Assembly (NCBI GenBank): GCA_033002965.1
Contig: JAURVB010014801.1
Location: 1 to 64,000 of the forward strand
Direction of reading: 5' to 3'
DNA from: Piper betle
Lineage: Eukaryota > Streptophyta > Magnoliopsida > Piperales > Piperaceae
Length of the DNA: 64,000 nt
A program made the translations under genes and the position numbers. The notes beneath the pieces were generated by a model. That model was not told the DNA's origin. It ran no database searches and worked only from the letters and a program-made list of their open reading frames with translations. Shown here piece after piece: positions 47,102-60,510 of the stretch; positions within the stretch are counted from its first letter, which is position 1; each line of letters starts with the position of its first letter.

Positions 47102-48259
47102 TGTTAGACTATTTTCAATAACATGCAAGTATACATGGTCGAAACAAGTAATATAATGATAACATTGAGTATCGTCCCACAAGGAGATGAATTTCCTTAA
47201 CTTAATTAAAGAGAATAAAATGAAGGACAAAACAAAGACAACCAACTTAACTAAATCTAAGTAATATCTTTAAATTAAAGGCGAAGTTAAAATTATAAAA
47301 CTCGTTCTAGAGTCGAATTTCCCTTAACATGAATTTAATCTCATCAAATCTTACTCTTATCTTTTATTCCCTCGGATTGTCGATCTAGGATAATTATATG
47401 ACATGGTGGCTCCCGCTCCTTCATGCTTCTATTATTTTGCCTCAATTTCTACCTCCCGGTGATAATTGATTAATCAACAAAATAATGCATTAAGAATTGC
47501 CTTACAACCGCATACGGTGTTGTGTATCTTCCGACCACAACGACAAACAAGTCAAAAGACTCGTCGTATGATGAACTACCAATGACTAATCTAATTAATT
47601 TCTCCCGAAATCTAATTAAACCTCATGATCTAAGAAATAGGTGATCAATCTATTCTTAGCATTAAGAATATGATAATTCAAACAATACGATTGAATAAAA
47701 GAGTAAAAGCTTGAAATAAAGTTCAATTAAATCATGTTAAGTTCCATTCTTCTCTAGAACGAAAATAAGAGACTACTCCATAATAAAAATAGAAAACATT
47801 ATAAAGAAGAAACTAATTTTTATTATAAAAGAGAAAGAAATTACAAAAACTAAAACTACTACTTCTACTACACTCTGAAGCCAAGAGATGAGATATCATC
47901 AACAACAAATGACCACCCCTTTATATAGAAGTGGAGATACAAGAATTCGAAGAGGGTGTTCACCAATCGACGTAATCTAATTAATTATAATGTCCCTTTA
48001 AGTTTCCAACTGTTCAACTCCATTGAACACCATACATTGTAGCCATTGGGTAGCGCCAAGTGTCATGACCAATCAAATCCAAAGCTTAATTTATTCATCT
48101 TTTTCTGCATTAAAACATCAAAGTTAAGCATATATAATAAAATATTAATTAACTAAAATAATAAAGTAAAATATTACTTAATTAATAATGTTTATACCCG
48201 GGAAGTACAAAATCATATTAAAAACATGGGTAAATATTATATATTTTAAACGCTTAACA
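47102..48259 (-). repeat. A3 3' LTR
   Basis: 1158 bp, plus-strand edges TGTTAGACTATTTTC and CGCTTAACA. On the minus strand a TATATAAA box lies at 47927-47920. Confidence 0.95.
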
Positions 48260-49800
48260 CACCCTCAAACTTAAACTTTTGCGCGTCCCGAGCAAAATAT
48301 CATAACAAAGAAAATTTTACTACACAAAAATACTTAGTCCCCATTATGTTCTCATATGATTCTCAATCAAACCCTCAAGAGTCAACAAGATGTCAATCAA
48401 ATTAGAAATTCCCTTTCATTAATCACATCCAAAAGAAAGCTCTCTGTGTGTGTGTGATAGTCCATTGGCTTATCATTCTCATCTACAACCAAGAGAATAC
48501 AATCAAGCACATGCTTAAATATGTTCACCTTTCGCTCCCATCTCCACTAATGTAGGCAATGCCAATTTAATGGAATCAATAGGTCTTTATAGGTTGTAAC
48601 GGGGCCAGGGGCTAGGGACCAAAAATAGAATAAATAAGATAGAAAAATCAGAGGCTAATATGCACCCTAGAATTAAAAATCCTTTCTAAATCCTGACATA
48701 CATGATACAACAAATCCCCAAACACCGTATCAATATGACACAAACTTCCTTAAATGTAGTATCGACTTGACCCAATATAAGAATTAACTTTGCTTTGATT
48801 TTCCATTGACTACCTGCTACTTTTTCTATTTTTCTTTTATTTCAAACCAGTGGAAGACTATTGCTTCATCTTGTATTTACTGGTGGAGGATCATTGCCTC
48901 ATCTTTTCTTTCTCTTTTTTCTTTGTTTTCTTCTCTTTTTTTTTTACAAAGCAAAGTTCCAGGAAAGTCCACACAATCTACTCAATCACCACTCTATAAC
49001 ACGCAATGCCTTCCCTCTATACTACTCAAAGTTTCATCCCTGTTAGAATTTAGAACGATTTCAAAACACTAGGGTGCTAGGACTCAAGCAGCAAGATATA
49101 TTTTCAATAAAAAGGCCAAGGCTAAAATAAGGGTAATCAAACAAATATGTATAATAAAGGCCATGAAATTGTGTACAAAGGATAATTTATATTAGGTAGG
49201 CTTGAAGAAAGGCCCAGACTCATCAAAAAGAAATGCCTATATCATTTTCCATCAACATGGCAAACCAAATATTTCGCCTCGAAAGTCGCTAGGGCAAATT
49301 CTAAAAGTCATGACCATCATGTACAATCCTTATTGCAAAACATTCATTGAAATCATCTAAACCAAAGGATTGTGAAAATATTATAAAGTAGAGAACCAAC
49401 TCTCGACTGCAATCTTTTACTCAGTTCATCCCTCATATCAATTAATCAAGTTTTCCCAAGAAAGGTAAGACTAATTCACATGTATCTATCATTGAACCAA
49501 GAGACTAAAATACTATTGCATAATAAAATTTTTATACTAAACTACACTATATATATGTATATCTAAATCTAAACATGAGTCAAGCATGAACAATATGCAT
49601 AAAATTAAGGCATCACCCCCAAACTTAAACTAAACATTGTCCTCAAAAATAAAAATAAAGAAAAAGAAGTGAAAGAGAACTCCCTCGTATCAATTAGTCG
49701 GTGGATGATTATCATAAATAATTGAATTTGCACTTGACCCATTCTTGGGTTGCCTCCCAAGAAGCGCTTGGTTTAACGTCTACAGCCAGACGCCAAGTTC
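48260..49800 (-). other. A3 3' non-coding region with polypurine tract
   Basis: Minus-strand TAAGTTTGAGGGTG (48273-48260) abuts the 3' LTR and serves as the likely polypurine tract. The rest, colinear with 12360-13890 of A1, has no credible ORF; Athila env-like genes usually lie here. A TG microsatellite is at about 48443-48457. Confidence 0.8.
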
Positions 49801-52191
49801 TCATTCTTTATTTAATGTGATGGAGGACTTCCAAAGTTGCTCCCCTTCATAGTAGTGTTTCAGTCTACTTCCATTGACTTTAAATGATCGATCCCCATGC
49901 TCAGTCCTAATTTCAATTGCACCATGTGGAAAAACTGTTTGCACAATGTAAGGACCAGACCATCTTGATTTCAATTTTCCTTTGAAAATTTTCAACCTTG
50001 AATCATATAACAATACTTTTTGTCCAGGAGAAAATGGTTTAGAAACAATTCTTTGATCATGCCATGCTTTGGATTTCTCCTTATAGATTTTGGCATTTTC
50101 ATAAGAAGCTCTCCTAATTTCTTCTAATTCAATAAGTTGTTGTAGTCTCATTTTTCCACATGCTTCCAAGTCAAAGTTTAATTCCTTAATGGCCCAAAAA
50201 GCTTTATGTTCTAATTCTAGGGGAAGATGACAAGCCTTTCCAAACACTAATCGATAAGGAGACATGCCGATTGGTGTCTTGAAAGCTGTTCTATAAGCCC
50301 ATAAAGCATCATCTAACCGAATAGACCAATCTTTTCTATTACCTTTTACTACCTTTTCTAGAATCTTAAGAATCTCTCGATTGGATACTTCAGCCTGACC
50401 GTTAGTTTGTGGATGGTAAGCGGTAGCAACCTTATGTTTCACTCCATACTTGGCCAATAAAGCTTCAAATTGCCTATTGCAAAAGTGAGATCCTCCATCA
50501 CTAATGATTGCTCGAGGTGTACCAAATCTGGTAAATATATTCTTCTTTAAAAACTTAACCACCACCTTGGCATCATTTGAAGGTAAGGCCACTGCTTCAA
50601 CCCATTTAGAAACATAATCTACAGCTAAAAGAATATAAATGTTAGAGTTTGATGGAGGAAAAGGACCCATAAAATCTATACCCCATACATCAAATAATTC
50701 CACTTCAAGAATAAAGTTGAGAGGCATTTCATTTTTCCTTGACAAATTTCCAGCCCTTTGACAGCGATCACATCTCTCAATAAAATGTCTTGCATCTTTA
50801 AATAGTGTAGGCCAAAATAATCCTGATTGGAGAACTTTCATCGCTGTCCTAGTACTTCCAAAGTGCCCGCCGTAATCTGTTGAGTGACAATGATGAAGTA
50901 TGGACTCCATTTCATCTTCTGGTACACATCTTCTTATCATTCCATCAGCACATTGCTTGAAGAGAAGAGGGTCATCCCAAAAGTATGACTTAGCCTCATG
51001 AAGAAATCGTTTCTTTTGTTGAAAGTTCAAGTCCGGTGGCATCTTCCCACTCACCAAATAATTTGCTAAATCAGCAAACCATGGGACAACACTACTTTCA
51101 ATGACCAATATATTTTCATCAGGGAAAATCTCATTCACAGGTGGATCATCCTTAACATTGTGTGCTTGGCTCAACCGAGAAAGGTGGTCTGCTACAACAT
51201 TCTCACTTCCTTTCTTGTCTTTAATCTCCACATCAAATTCCTGCAATAAAAGAACCCAACGGATTAGCCTAGGTTTGCAATCCTTCTTAGACAAAAGGTA
51301 TTTTAGCGCAGCATGATCGGTATATACAATAACCTTTGAACTCAGCAAATATGATCTAAACTTATCAACAGCATGCACTACTGCTAACAATTCCTTTTCA
51401 GTTGTAGTATAATTGCGTTGTGTATCATTCAATGTCTTACTAATATAATAGATAACATAGAAAAAGGTGCCCTTCCTTTGGCCTAAAACAGCACCTATTG
51501 CATGGTCACTGGCATCACACATTAATTCAAAAGGTTGTGACCAATCCGGTGCAATCATAATGGGAGCTGAAATCAATTTATGTTTCAAAGTCTCAAAAGC
51601 TTTCAAACATGCATCATCAAAATAAAAAATTGCATCTTTTTCTAGTAAAGCACATAAAGGTTTTGAGATTTGAGAAAAATCCTTTATAAAACGTCTGTAG
51701 AATCCCGCATGTCCTAAAAAACTTCTAATTTCTTTCACCGATGTAGGAGGTGGGAGCTTTTCTATAGCTACAACTTTTGCCTTGTCTACTTCAAGTCCTT
51801 GGCATGAAACTTTATGTCCCAAAACTATTCCTTCCTGTACCATAAAATGACATTTTTCCCAATTAAGAACAAGATTAGTATCTTGACAACGTTTAAGAAC
51901 ACAAGATAAAATAGATAAGCATTCATCAAACATCTCTCCAAAAATAGTAAAGTCATCCATAAATACTTCTAGGCCATGTTCAATCATATCAGTAAAAATG
52001 GCCATCATGCATCTTTGAAATGTAGCGGGAGCATTACACAAGCCAAAGGGCATTCGCCGAAAAGCAAAAGTGCCATAAGGACAAGTGAACGTCGTTTTCT
52101 CTTGATCCTCGGGTGCAATGGTAATCTGATTGTAACCTGAATATCCATCAAGAAAACAATAGTAAGCATTCCCAGCTAATCTATCAAGCAT
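49801..52191 (-). CDS. pol: Athila pol: RT, RNase H, integrase
   Basis: 796 codons from an internal Met; the true protein enters from the upstream frame. RT palm: [13 protein letters not shown] (47-59) and the catalytic FMDD at 77-80. RNase H about 221-340: [27 protein letters not shown]. Integrase zinc region H434, H443, C474, C477; catalytic D506 (WGIDFMGPF), D565 (ISDGGSHF) and E601 (QAEVSNRE). C-terminal part with [21 protein letters not shown]. No chromodomain, as expected for Athila. The start overlaps the upstream ORF by 16 bases. All active-site residues are present. Confidence 0.94.
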   Translation of the reverse strand: MLDRLAGNAYYCFLDGYSGYNQITIAPEDQEKTTFTCPYGTFAFRRMPFGLCNAPATFQRCMMAIFTDMIEHGLEVFMDDFTIFGEMFDECLSILSCVLKRCQDTNLVLNWEKCHFMVQEGIVLGHKVSCQGLEVDKAKVVAIEKLPPPTSVKEIRSFLGHAGFYRRFIKDFSQISKPLCALLEKDAIFYFDDACLKAFETLKHKLISAPIMIAPDWSQPFELMCDASDHAIGAVLGQRKGTFFYVIYYISKTLNDTQRNYTTTEKELLAVVHAVDKFRSYLLSSKVIVYTDHAALKYLLSKKDCKPRLIRWVLLLQEFDVEIKDKKGSENVVADHLSRLSQAHNVKDDPPVNEIFPDENILVIESSVVPWFADLANYLVSGKMPPDLNFQQKKRFLHEAKSYFWDDPLLFKQCADGMIRRCVPEDEMESILHHCHSTDYGGHFGSTRTAMKVLQSGLFWPTLFKDARHFIERCDRCQRAGNLSRKNEMPLNFILEVELFDVWGIDFMGPFPPSNSNIYILLAVDYVSKWVEAVALPSNDAKVVVKFLKKNIFTRFGTPRAIISDGGSHFCNRQFEALLAKYGVKHKVATAYHPQTNGQAEVSNREILKILEKVVKGNRKDWSIRLDDALWAYRTAFKTPIGMSPYRLVFGKACHLPLELEHKAFWAIKELNFDLEACGKMRLQQLIELEEIRRASYENAKIYKEKSKAWHDQRIVSKPFSPGQKVLLYDSRLKIFKGKLKSRWSGPYIVQTVFPHGAIEIRTEHGDRSFKVNGSRLKHYYEGEQLWKSSITLNKE

Positions 52192-55100
52192 TTGATCAAT
52201 AAAAGGAAGAGGAAAGTGATCTTTTTTGTAGCCTTGTTGAGCTTCCTATAGTCCATGCACACACGCCATCCCGTGATGGCTCTTGTAGAAATTAGTTCGT
52301 CTCTCTCATTCTTTACCACAGTTATACCTCCTTTCTTTGGTACACATTGTATTGGACTTACCCAAGTACTATCAGCAATGGGATATATCACACCAGCATC
52401 CAACCACTTAATAATTTCCTTCTTGACCACTTCTTTCATGTTGGGATTGAGTCGTCGTTGATGCTCTACAGTTGGACTGCATCCATCCACTAAGTTGATT
52501 CTATGCATACAAAAGGATGGATCGATGCCTTTTATATCTGCTATAGTCCAAGCAATAGCTGACATGTGATCCTTTAGTATTCTAATCAGCTTCTCTTCCT
52601 GCAACATAGTTAGCTCTGAAGAAATAATAACAGGAAGAGTGTCATTAGGCCCTAAAAAAGTATACTTGAGATGTTTTGGAAGTTGTTTTAACTCCAAAAT
52701 AGGTGGTACTTCAACTGATGGCAGCAATTTGTGGAATGGTAGATCTAAAGGTTCCACAACTCTAAATCTTCTAGGCAAGATCGGTTGCGAATCTAATACT
52801 TTAACCATTTCTTCCACATCAATATCTTCTTCACAAAGAGAATTTATGGCTTTATGTAATGAATCACTCAACTGATCCCCTTTGTACATTATTTTATCAC
52901 TTAGTTCAATTCTAGAACAATCATATGTTGCATCTGGGCAATTCATGGATTTAAAAATGTTGTATGTGACATAATCGTTGTTTACCCTAAGCGTAAGTTT
53001 TCCGGCGGCTACGTCGATCAGTGTTCTCCCCGTTGCCAAGAAACCTCTCCCGACAATGAGTGGTATATCATCATTCCTTCCTTCCATTTCAAGCACTACA
53101 AAATCTGCAGGAAAGATAAACTTGTCAACCTTTATTAAAACATCATCAATGACTCCTTTAGGATATACCAATGATCGGTCAGCCAACTGAAGTGTGATGT
53201 TGGTAGGAGCAATATCCTTGATTCCTAACCTTTTGAAAACAGAAAACGGCATAAGATTAATGCTAGAACCTAAGTCACATAAAGCATTACAATGAACATT
53301 TCCTCCAATTGAACATGGAATCACAAATTTTCCCGGGTCTTTTATCTTAGGAGGTAGTTTTCTTTGGAGGACAGCACTACATTCCTCTGTCATGGCTACA
53401 ACTTCATTGTCATATACTCTCCTTTTCTTTGCTAGAATATCCTTCAAGTATTTTACATAACTAGGCATCTGTTCAAGTGCTTCAGCAAAAGGTATGTTAA
53501 TTTGTAATTTCTTAAATATATCTAGAAATTTTTTGAAATATTTTTCATCACTTTGTTTCCTCAATCTAGAAGGAAATGGTACCTTTTCCTCGACCTCATC
53601 TATAAGTACTTCATCTTTTTCTTTCCCTTTGCTTCCGAGTAAGCTAACCAATGTATTGGGTTCACGTTTGTTGCTTGGCTTATCATCTTGTCCCCTAACT
53701 TCATTGGGTTGAGCTGGTTCTTGTAAAGTAATACCACTCCGGGTTGTTATAGCTTTGCAATGCTCTTGACCATCATTCCTTGGTTGTTCTGGTTGGCTAG
53801 GAAGTACACCCTTGGGTCGCTCACTAGGTTCCTTGTTTAATTGCACCATAACTTGTTGCATAAACTGTTGTTGTTGTTGTTGCTGATTCTGCATGAATTG
53901 TTGCATAGTTTGTTGCATGTTTGTTGCATGATTGAACATTTGGATCAAATCCGGTTGTTGTGGTTGTTGCTGAAAAGAGAGTGAAGGAGGTCGAGAATGC
54001 TGTGATGGTGGTGGATTAGTGGGAACAGCAGCCGGTTGTGGAGAATTATTCCATGAAAAGTTGGGGTTATTGCGCCAGCCCGCATTGTAGGTGTTGGAAT
54101 AGGGATTGTTGTTCTTATTAAAGTTGCCTACATAGTTAACTTGATCTGTTGTACATTGACCTGTAGAATGTCCTTGTCCACACCATTCACACCTTGGCTC
54201 CACAGCCTTAACATGTCCCTGCATATTAAGATTTTGAACTTGATTAGTTAAAGCACTGACCTGAGCAGATAAAGCAGTAAGTGCATCTAATTCTAAAACT
54301 CCGGTAGTCCTCCTTGGATGCCTTTCTTGTGTGGCATGATGGTTGCTAGGAACCATTAATTCTAGCAATTGGAAAGCTTCATGTGGGCTCTTCCTAAGAA
54401 ATGATCCATTGGCCGCCGCATCAACTATGTTCTTTGTTTGCCCCAACAACCCGTTATAGAAAGTTTGGAGTTGCATCCATCTTTCTATACCATGGTTGGG
54501 ACACTTTTTTAACAATTCTTTATATCTTTCCCATGCCTCAAAGAGAGACTCACCATCAAACTGCAAAAAAGATAAAATTTCATTACGTAATTTAGCAGTT
54601 TTAGAAGGTGGAAAATATTTTAACAAAAATTTTTCAGATAATTCATCCCAAGTGGTTATTGAATCTAATGATGACAACCATTCTTTCGCACTTCCTATTA
54701 ATGAGAATGGAAATAAGCGAAGGCGGAGAGCGTCATCAGAGACACCAGGTTGCTTATACATATCACAAACCGATAGGAAATCCATGATATGCCTGTTAGG
54801 ATTTTCAGTAGGCAATCCACTAAATTGTCCTATGGTTTGTAACATGTTAAATAAAACTGGCTTAAGCTCGAAGTGGGTCGCATTCACCGGTGGTGCAATA
54901 ATACTAGGTTGTAACCCTCTTGCAAGAGGTACAACCCAATCTTGGATTGCCCTATTGTCATCATTAGCTACTGCTACAATCGGTGGAAGTGGAGGCATTT
55001 GTTGTTGTTGTGGGTCCATGGCTTCTTCTTCTATGGCTTCTTGTGCTCTTCTTCCAGCGGCACGCAAATTTCTCAAAGTCCTTTCAATCTCTGGATCATA

Positions 55101-55205
55101 AGAAAACAAGGGTGACCGCACTAATCGATGCATAAACAAATGGTAACAAATAAATGATAGCAAGGAAGAAGACAATGATATAGTTTTTTTTAAAAAATCA
55201 GACAC
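52176..55205 (-). CDS. gag-pro: Athila gag-protease plus RT N-terminus
   Basis: 1009 codons. Capsid domain about 155-245 ([31 protein letters not shown]). Zinc knuckle C339, C342, H346, C351 ([13 protein letters not shown], spacing CX2CX3HX4C). Asn- and Gln-rich linker 360-450. Aspartic protease with DLGSS at 644-648. RT begins near 930 and reaches VCMDYRKLN (982-990). The frame then changes after KATKK at a run of six A and a G, and ends 14 codons later. Start: the first Met (55205) is given; Met25 (55133, [20 protein letters not shown]) is an alternative. The leader after the primer site is only about 65 bases. Confidence 0.92.
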   Translation of the reverse strand: MSDFLKKTISLSSSLLSFICYHLFMHRLVRSPLFSYDPEIERTLRNLRAAGRRAQEAIEEEAMDPQQQQMPPLPPIVAVANDDNRAIQDWVVPLARGLQPSIIAPPVNATHFELKPVLFNMLQTIGQFSGLPTENPNRHIMDFLSVCDMYKQPGVSDDALRLRLFPFSLIGSAKEWLSSLDSITTWDELSEKFLLKYFPPSKTAKLRNEILSFLQFDGESLFEAWERYKELLKKCPNHGIERWMQLQTFYNGLLGQTKNIVDAAANGSFLRKSPHEAFQLLELMVPSNHHATQERHPRRTTGVLELDALTALSAQVSALTNQVQNLNMQGHVKAVEPRCEWCGQGHSTGQCTTDQVNYVGNFNKNNNPYSNTYNAGWRNNPNFSWNNSPQPAAVPTNPPPSQHSRPPSLSFQQQPQQPDLIQMFNHATNMQQTMQQFMQNQQQQQQQFMQQVMVQLNKEPSERPKGVLPSQPEQPRNDGQEHCKAITTRSGITLQEPAQPNEVRGQDDKPSNKREPNTLVSLLGSKGKEKDEVLIDEVEEKVPFPSRLRKQSDEKYFKKFLDIFKKLQINIPFAEALEQMPSYVKYLKDILAKKRRVYDNEVVAMTEECSAVLQRKLPPKIKDPGKFVIPCSIGGNVHCNALCDLGSSINLMPFSVFKRLGIKDIAPTNITLQLADRSLVYPKGVIDDVLIKVDKFIFPADFVVLEMEGRNDDIPLIVGRGFLATGRTLIDVAAGKLTLRVNNDYVTYNIFKSMNCPDATYDCSRIELSDKIMYKGDQLSDSLHKAINSLCEEDIDVEEMVKVLDSQPILPRRFRVVEPLDLPFHKLLPSVEVPPILELKQLPKHLKYTFLGPNDTLPVIISSELTMLQEEKLIRILKDHMSAIAWTIADIKGIDPSFCMHRINLVDGCSPTVEHQRRLNPNMKEVVKKEIIKWLDAGVIYPIADSTWVSPIQCVPKKGGITVVKNERDELISTRAITGWRVCMDYRKLNKATKKITFLFLLLIKCLID
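52219..52229 (-). other. frame change site in RT (A AAA AAG)
   Basis: The sense strand reads ACA AAA AAG ATC in the gag frame. The RT sequence continues in the -1 frame with the codons that follow GAT CAC. The heptamer A_AAA_AAG is in the correct phase for -1 slippage. Loss of one G before GAT is an equally simple explanation. Confidence 0.7.
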
Positions 55206-55271
55206 TAAAATCTAAAAAGAAAAGAAAAACACTCAAAATTCTAATCCTAAATTAATTAAGAAAATTCGATC

Positions 55272-55289
55272 TCCCCGGCAACGGCGCCA
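55272..55289 (-). other. A3 primer binding site, tRNA-Asp
   Basis: TGGCGCCGTTGCCGGGGA on the minus strand, six bases inside the 5' LTR edge. Typical for Athila. Confidence 0.95.
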
Positions 55290-55295
55290 AAAACT

Positions 55296-56455
55296 TGTTA
55301 GACTATTTTCAATAACATGCAAGTATACATGGTCGAAACAAGTAATATAATGATAACATTGAGTATCGTCCCACAGGGAGATGAATTTCCTTAAATTAAT
55401 TAAAGAAAATAAAATTAAGAACAAAACAAAAATAATTAACTTAACTAGAATCTAAATAATAACTTTAAATTAAAAGCGAAGTTAAAATTATAAAACTCGT
55501 TCTAGAGTCGAATTTCCCTTAACATGAATTTAATCTTCATCAAATCTTACTCTTATCTTTTATTCCCTCGGATTGTCGATCTAGGATAATTATATGACAT
55601 GGTGGCTCCCGCTCCTTCATGCTTCTATTATTTTGCCTCAATTTCTACCTCCCGGTGATAATTGATTAATCAACAAAATAACGCATTAAGAATTGCCTTA
55701 CAACCGCATACGGTGTTGTGTATCTTCCGACCACAACGACAAACAAGTCAAAAGACTCGTCGTATGATGAATTATCAATGACTAATCTAATTAATTTCTC
55801 CCGAAATCTAATTAAACCTCATGATCTAAGAAATAGGTGATCAATCTATTCTTAGCATTAAGAATATGATAATTCAAACAATCCGATTGAATAAAAGAGT
55901 AAAAGCTTGAAATAAATTCAATTAAATCATGTTAAGTTCCATTCTTCTCTAGAACGAAATATAAAGACTACTCCATAATAAAAATAGAAAACAATTATAA
56001 AGAAGAAACTAATTTTTATTACGAAAGAGAAAGAAATTACAAAAACTAAAACTACTACTTCTACTACAATCTGAAGCCAAGAGATGAGATATGATCAACA
56101 ACAAATGACCACCCCTTTATATAGAAGTGGAGATACAAGAATTCGAAGAGGGTGTTCACAAATCGACGTAATCTAATTAATTATAATGTCCCTTTAAGTT
56201 TCCAACTGTTCAACTCCATTGAACACCATACATTGTAGCCATTGGGTGGCGCCAAGTGTCATGACCAATCAAATCCAAAGCTTAATTTATTCATCTTTTT
56301 CTGCATTAAAACATCAAAGTTAAGCATATATAATAAAATATTAATTAACTAAAATAATAAAGTAAAATATTACTTAATTAATAATGTTTATACCCGGGAA
56401 GTACAAAATCATATTAAAAACATGGGGAAATATTATATATTTTAAACGCTTAACA
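55296..56455 (-). repeat. A3 5' LTR
   Basis: 1160 bp, edges TGTTAGACTATTTTC and CGCTTAACA on the plus strand. Same repeat as the A1 and A2 LTRs. Confidence 0.95.
56116..56123 (-). promoter_or_regulatory. TATA box of A3 5' LTR
   Basis: Minus strand CTTCTATATAAAGGGG, a strong TATA match about 335 bp from the LTR start. Conserved in all four Athila LTRs here. Confidence 0.65.
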
Positions 56456-56460
56456 CTACT

Positions 56461-56939
56461 CGGTGACGACGGTGACGGCCGTAGTTGCTGGTGCCGTGAG
56501 GAGGTAGACGGTGGCTGTAACTACCATCCCAAGGCTACACTAAGAAGGGGAAGGTAACACGACGTGGGGAGAGCACCACTGGCCGGCGGCGATGGCCAGT
56601 CGCCGGAGGCAACGGTTGTGAGTTGTGGTCAGCTAAGGTAAGGGTGTACAAACTGTGGGGTGCTAGGGAGTGAGGAGAAGGCTATGGGTGGTCAAGGTCG
56701 ACTAGAGGGTGGGCTATGTGGTCGGAGGTGGTCAACTGGTCAGCAGAGGTGCTAGTCGCCAGTGAACATGCATGCAAGTGGTGGCCCTATTTTCAGCATC
56801 AGTCGCCGTGCATGTCCTCTCACATGCCGGAATGGTCAAATAGGATGGGGAAAGGGTTATGAAGGGTCACCAGAGGTCGTTGCTCGTGTGATGGCTGGTG
56901 GCAACACTTGCAGGCGGCGGTGGGTGACGATCGGGGTGG
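56461..56939. mobile_element. F1: GC-rich part after Athila A3
   Basis: Continues the sequence interrupted at 47096 (target CTACT). GC-rich, with CGGTGACGACGGTGACGGCC at the start. The AT-rich then GC-rich layout resembles the D LTR. Short ORFs are not supported as genes. Confidence 0.5.
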
Positions 56940-57702
56940 AAAATAACTAGTATCAAACTGTCTATGAGAGCAAACTCTCATTAGAAGAAAAACATGCATA
57001 CACTTGAACAAAACTCTAATAAGGGTAACAACAGAGTAGCCACCAGGCTATAGTCTGGATGGCATTCCAAACTCACTGGTCTGATGCCTTTGTCATCTTT
57101 TTCTCTTTTCTCTTCTAATCCTTCTATACTACTAGGATATCCTAAACCCTCTTCGATCCTCCATATTTCTCCTGGCCTCAAGCACGAAGGCCGAGTACTC
57201 TCCGGTAGTTGCCTTTAGTATCCTTTGAACCACATATCTAGACATGCCTTGCACTAAACAGTAACCGTAAACCCCATATTTCTCTGGGTGTGAGGAACTC
57301 CAAACATGGGTTGTCAGGAGCCCTTAGGAATAGAACAATCCACTCACCACTCCAGAGCCCGACGTGATTGGCACATGCACCCACTCATGCGACGTGCGAG
57401 TCGGTTTCACCATCTCTCGTCTCACTAAAAACTCGAGAAAATCTTATATAGGCCTAGGAAGGAATTTAATAATTTAGCCTTGAAGGCAACTTATGGTCGA
57501 TCTGGTTTTTCGAAATTAGAGTCGAGGGATCTCATCCTCGAGGGTTATTACTTTTCAGAAAATGGTTCGCTAAATTGAGCCATGTTAGGTGGGGTCCTAT
57601 AAATCACCATTGAACATGTCCTGCAATATACAATCCAAAGCAACAATAGAATCGATCGACAATCAAGAGTACGAGTTCTAAACAGACCTTGTAAAAGCTC
57701 CC
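56940..57702. mobile_element. F2: second partial copy of F
   Basis: Direct repeat of 45826 to about 46580 (AAATAACTAGTATCAAACTG, CATGCACCCACTCATGC, GTAAAAGCTCC), with a few percent differences. It begins and ends inside the repeat, and E7 LTR sequence starts at 57703. Confidence 0.75.
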
Positions 57703-59699
57703 TGCAACGTCCAAAGGTGGCCAATTCTTCCTGGTTGATGACGGCCTGAGGTTGCTGAGCCTCTGAATTTGTAGCAAGGTGCAAGAAAGTGGTCGTCTTG
57801 AGGCTGGGAGAAGAAGAACAGTCTTGGATTGGTGCAGGATGGTTGCCTTGTATTGCTGCTGTAAAACATGGACTTTGGGTTTCATCTTTGGCTGTTTTAA
57901 GTCATTGTTGCCTTGTTCGGATGTTTATATGGTTGTTCAATTGGGTTGCTAGGGAAGAAGAAGAAGATAGCAGTTTTGTAAATATGGGTTGACTTGATAC
58001 GGCTCGAGTTAAAAATAATACTAACTCGTAATAAATCTTTTAAAATAATTATTTTAATGGGTTATGGATTAAACTTGCTAAACTAATTAATTTTTCGATG
58101 AAATCGACATGGACATAATTAATAAAAAATACGGTATTGATAAACGGTCGATAATTAATCGGCATACTATAAGCGATTAACTAAATTCGAGGATTATAAG
58201 TAACTAATAAAATAAAGATTTCACCTTTACCATATTAAATTTAATATTTGGTAAACAAAGTGATTATTTTAATAACGAGTCAGCAATGTACAAAATGGGT
58301 TATTATAATAAATCATGTAAAAAAATTCCAAGCGACGAACATAAATTGCATAATGAAAATAAATAAAGTTCAAAACTTTTATTGTGTTGAATAATTTAAA
58401 ATAATTCTATTAATAATATTTTTGAATAAGAATAATACAAATTATTTTAAATAATTTAATCGTGCAACTTAATTAATTAAATTGCTATGAATAAGGATAG
58501 CGATTAAAAATATAACCGTAATTTAAATCATCAAGATCGTGGTTAAGTAATTATTATCTCAAAAGAAAATATACTAATAATAATAATTAAATACTTGTTT
58601 ATAAATTAATAATTACTTTATCATTAGTGAAGTGTTAATTATGATTTAGATAATAAATTTAAAATGTATAGTAGGATTTAAGGATTTAAATGGTTATATC
58701 ACATGAATAGTTTAATATATAATATTGTTGTATATATATTAATCATTTGTGCATGCATTTATACTCGAATAAAATTATACTTATGTATAATTTTATGTTC
58801 TCATTCAGATTAGGATCGTTGGTCACAGCTGCGAGTTCACTTACAAACTGTCCCGATTTGTATAATTATTTAAAATGTTGTATTTTCCCTTTTTGGCAGC
58901 CTTGGTCGGGCTGAGCCCAGATTCGACCACCATGCGCTAGAACGCAATCGGGGTCAAGGAATTAACTCAGTCTGACATGGGGCCGCACCTTTAAAATTAC
59001 TATGTGGGAGCCTGGGTTGGCTTGAGTATATGACCACCATGCGCTGGAACGCAACCGGGGTTGACTCAATTCGGTAGGGCAATACACCCTGAAAGATTGA
59101 ATACCTGACCCCAGGCCAAAAGGGGTGACAGGGCACAGTGGCGCAAGTAGGCTCATTATGCACTTGTGATACCGAGAGAGTGAGTCAATGGCAAATATCG
59201 GTAACGATAGGCCGTGGGCCACGTAGTGTGTGTGCGCATGAGTGGGATGGTAGGTGGATGGGGAGACCACCCTTTCCCCGAATATAACGAGCTCGGCATA
59301 GGTTCATAACAACTAAAAGGCTCTTGAAACTATAATAGGGATTATATTGACTTGTATCATTTAATTATGCGGCTTAGTGGTTTTGTCACTAATGCAAAAT
59401 TGCCTTCGTAGGTGAGCAGCTTTCGACTGAAGAATAGAAGTGTGGTTCGTGCTTCTTTTACCAACCTAGTTATGGTGAATTGATAATAAAGTGGACTTCC
59501 TTTTAATTTTCGTTGTGTTATAAATGTGGCTATGGGAAACGGTCCGAGACAGTGGGACGGTTATTTTATATATTGTCATATGCTGTCAGAACATGATTTC
59601 TTTTTATGAGTTATAAACTGCTAGACTTATTTGCTGTATTATGAATCACATTCTAGATATTTTCGAAAACACCCAGCCCAGTTTGGGCGGGTCGCTATT
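57703..59699 (+). repeat. E7 5' LTR, 5'-truncated
   Basis: Starts in the GC-rich segment and ends GGGCGGGTCGCTATT at 59699 (other copies GGGTCGTTACA). Instead of a long array it has two copies of a block with GACCACCATGCGCT and GAACGCAA (58924 and 59031). A TATAAAT box is at 59519-59525. Confidence 0.82.
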
Positions 59700-59714
59700 G
59701 GTGTTATGAGAGCC
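59700..59714 (+). other. E7 primer binding site, diverged
   Basis: GGTGTTATGAGAGCC, a mutated TGGTATCAGAGC site directly after the LTR. Confidence 0.75.
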
Positions 59715-59890
59715 TGGTTTCCCACTAGCTCACTTTTTATGACTCAAGTACCTTGTTGAAATGCCCAATAATTATCTTTTCCCACTGTGTTGTGTTTTGA
59801 ATTAACAAATTCATTCGCTAATAAACCTAAGTCATAACTGAAAGAGATCATATTAATGACGCATGATGGGAAAATATTTTTATGTTTCAG

Positions 59891-60510
59891 ATGGCAGGCA
59901 CTCGTAGACCGACAATCGATCTGCTCCGTAAAATTCAAACATAGAGAATGTATTGGCCCAAATCCTAACGGCCATACAGGCTCTAACATAGGCTTTAGAA
60001 AATACAAATTATGTGGTTCAAAATATCGTTCAGCGGTTACTGGGAGTGGTAGCAGGGAATGAAGCCTCAAACTCAGCAGCGACTCCCAGAATCACCCGGA
60101 ATGGCGGGCAGGGTTAGTAGACCCGGGCGAGTGAGGGGAGCATCCAAACCCGAGTGCCACCCGTAGTCCAACAAGTGATGCCACCAGCTGTTGATGATAG
60201 TGACTGTTACACTGTGGAAAAGTTCAAGAAAAATGGAGCAGAACTATTTGTCGGAGGGATCGATCCAATAAAGGCGGAGAGCTGGAAAAACATTACCGAA
60301 AAAGTGTTTAGGGCTCTATCTGTGCCCCACCGCCATCAAGTGAGATTGGCAACATGCATGCTTCAGGAGGAAGCATCTTACCTTGCGGAAATCCATGGAA
60401 AAAACTACATTCCATTGTCATGAGATTTCTTCCATCACGTGGGCGGAATTTGTGGCAGATTTCAATGTACAATATTTTCCAGATCCCGTTGTCCAGAAGA
60501 AAGCACTAGA
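59891..60510 (+). pseudogene. E7 gag remnant
   Basis: ATG at 59891 gives MAGTRRPTIDLLRKIQT and then a stop. Later frames give PPVVQQVMPPAVDDSD, YTVEKFKKNGAELFVGGIDP and ALSVPHRHQVRLATCMLQEEASY (60154-60423), the capsid domain. It ends at CAGAAGAAAGCACTAG (about 60510) and passes straight into RT. Confidence 0.87.

Larger units (their letters stand above)
47102..56455 (-). mobile_element. A3: nearly complete Athila retrotransposon
   Basis: 9.35 kb, minus strand, perfect CTACT duplications: 5' LTR 56455-55296, tRNA-Asp primer site 55289-55272, gag-protease-RT start (55205-52176), RT-RNase H-integrase (52191-49801), 1.5 kb without genes, purine-rich tract, 3' LTR 48259-47102. The LTRs differ by scattered substitutions, most in the first 250 bp, so it is fairly young but not new. 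The only visible lesion in the coding region is a frame change in RT. There is no env-like ORF. Confidence 0.95.

Noticed and set aside
48260..49800. Athila env-like gene
   Set aside because: The usual location has only short, unconserved ORFs; the 61-88-codon ORFs near 48800-49070 are antisense to the element and low in complexity.
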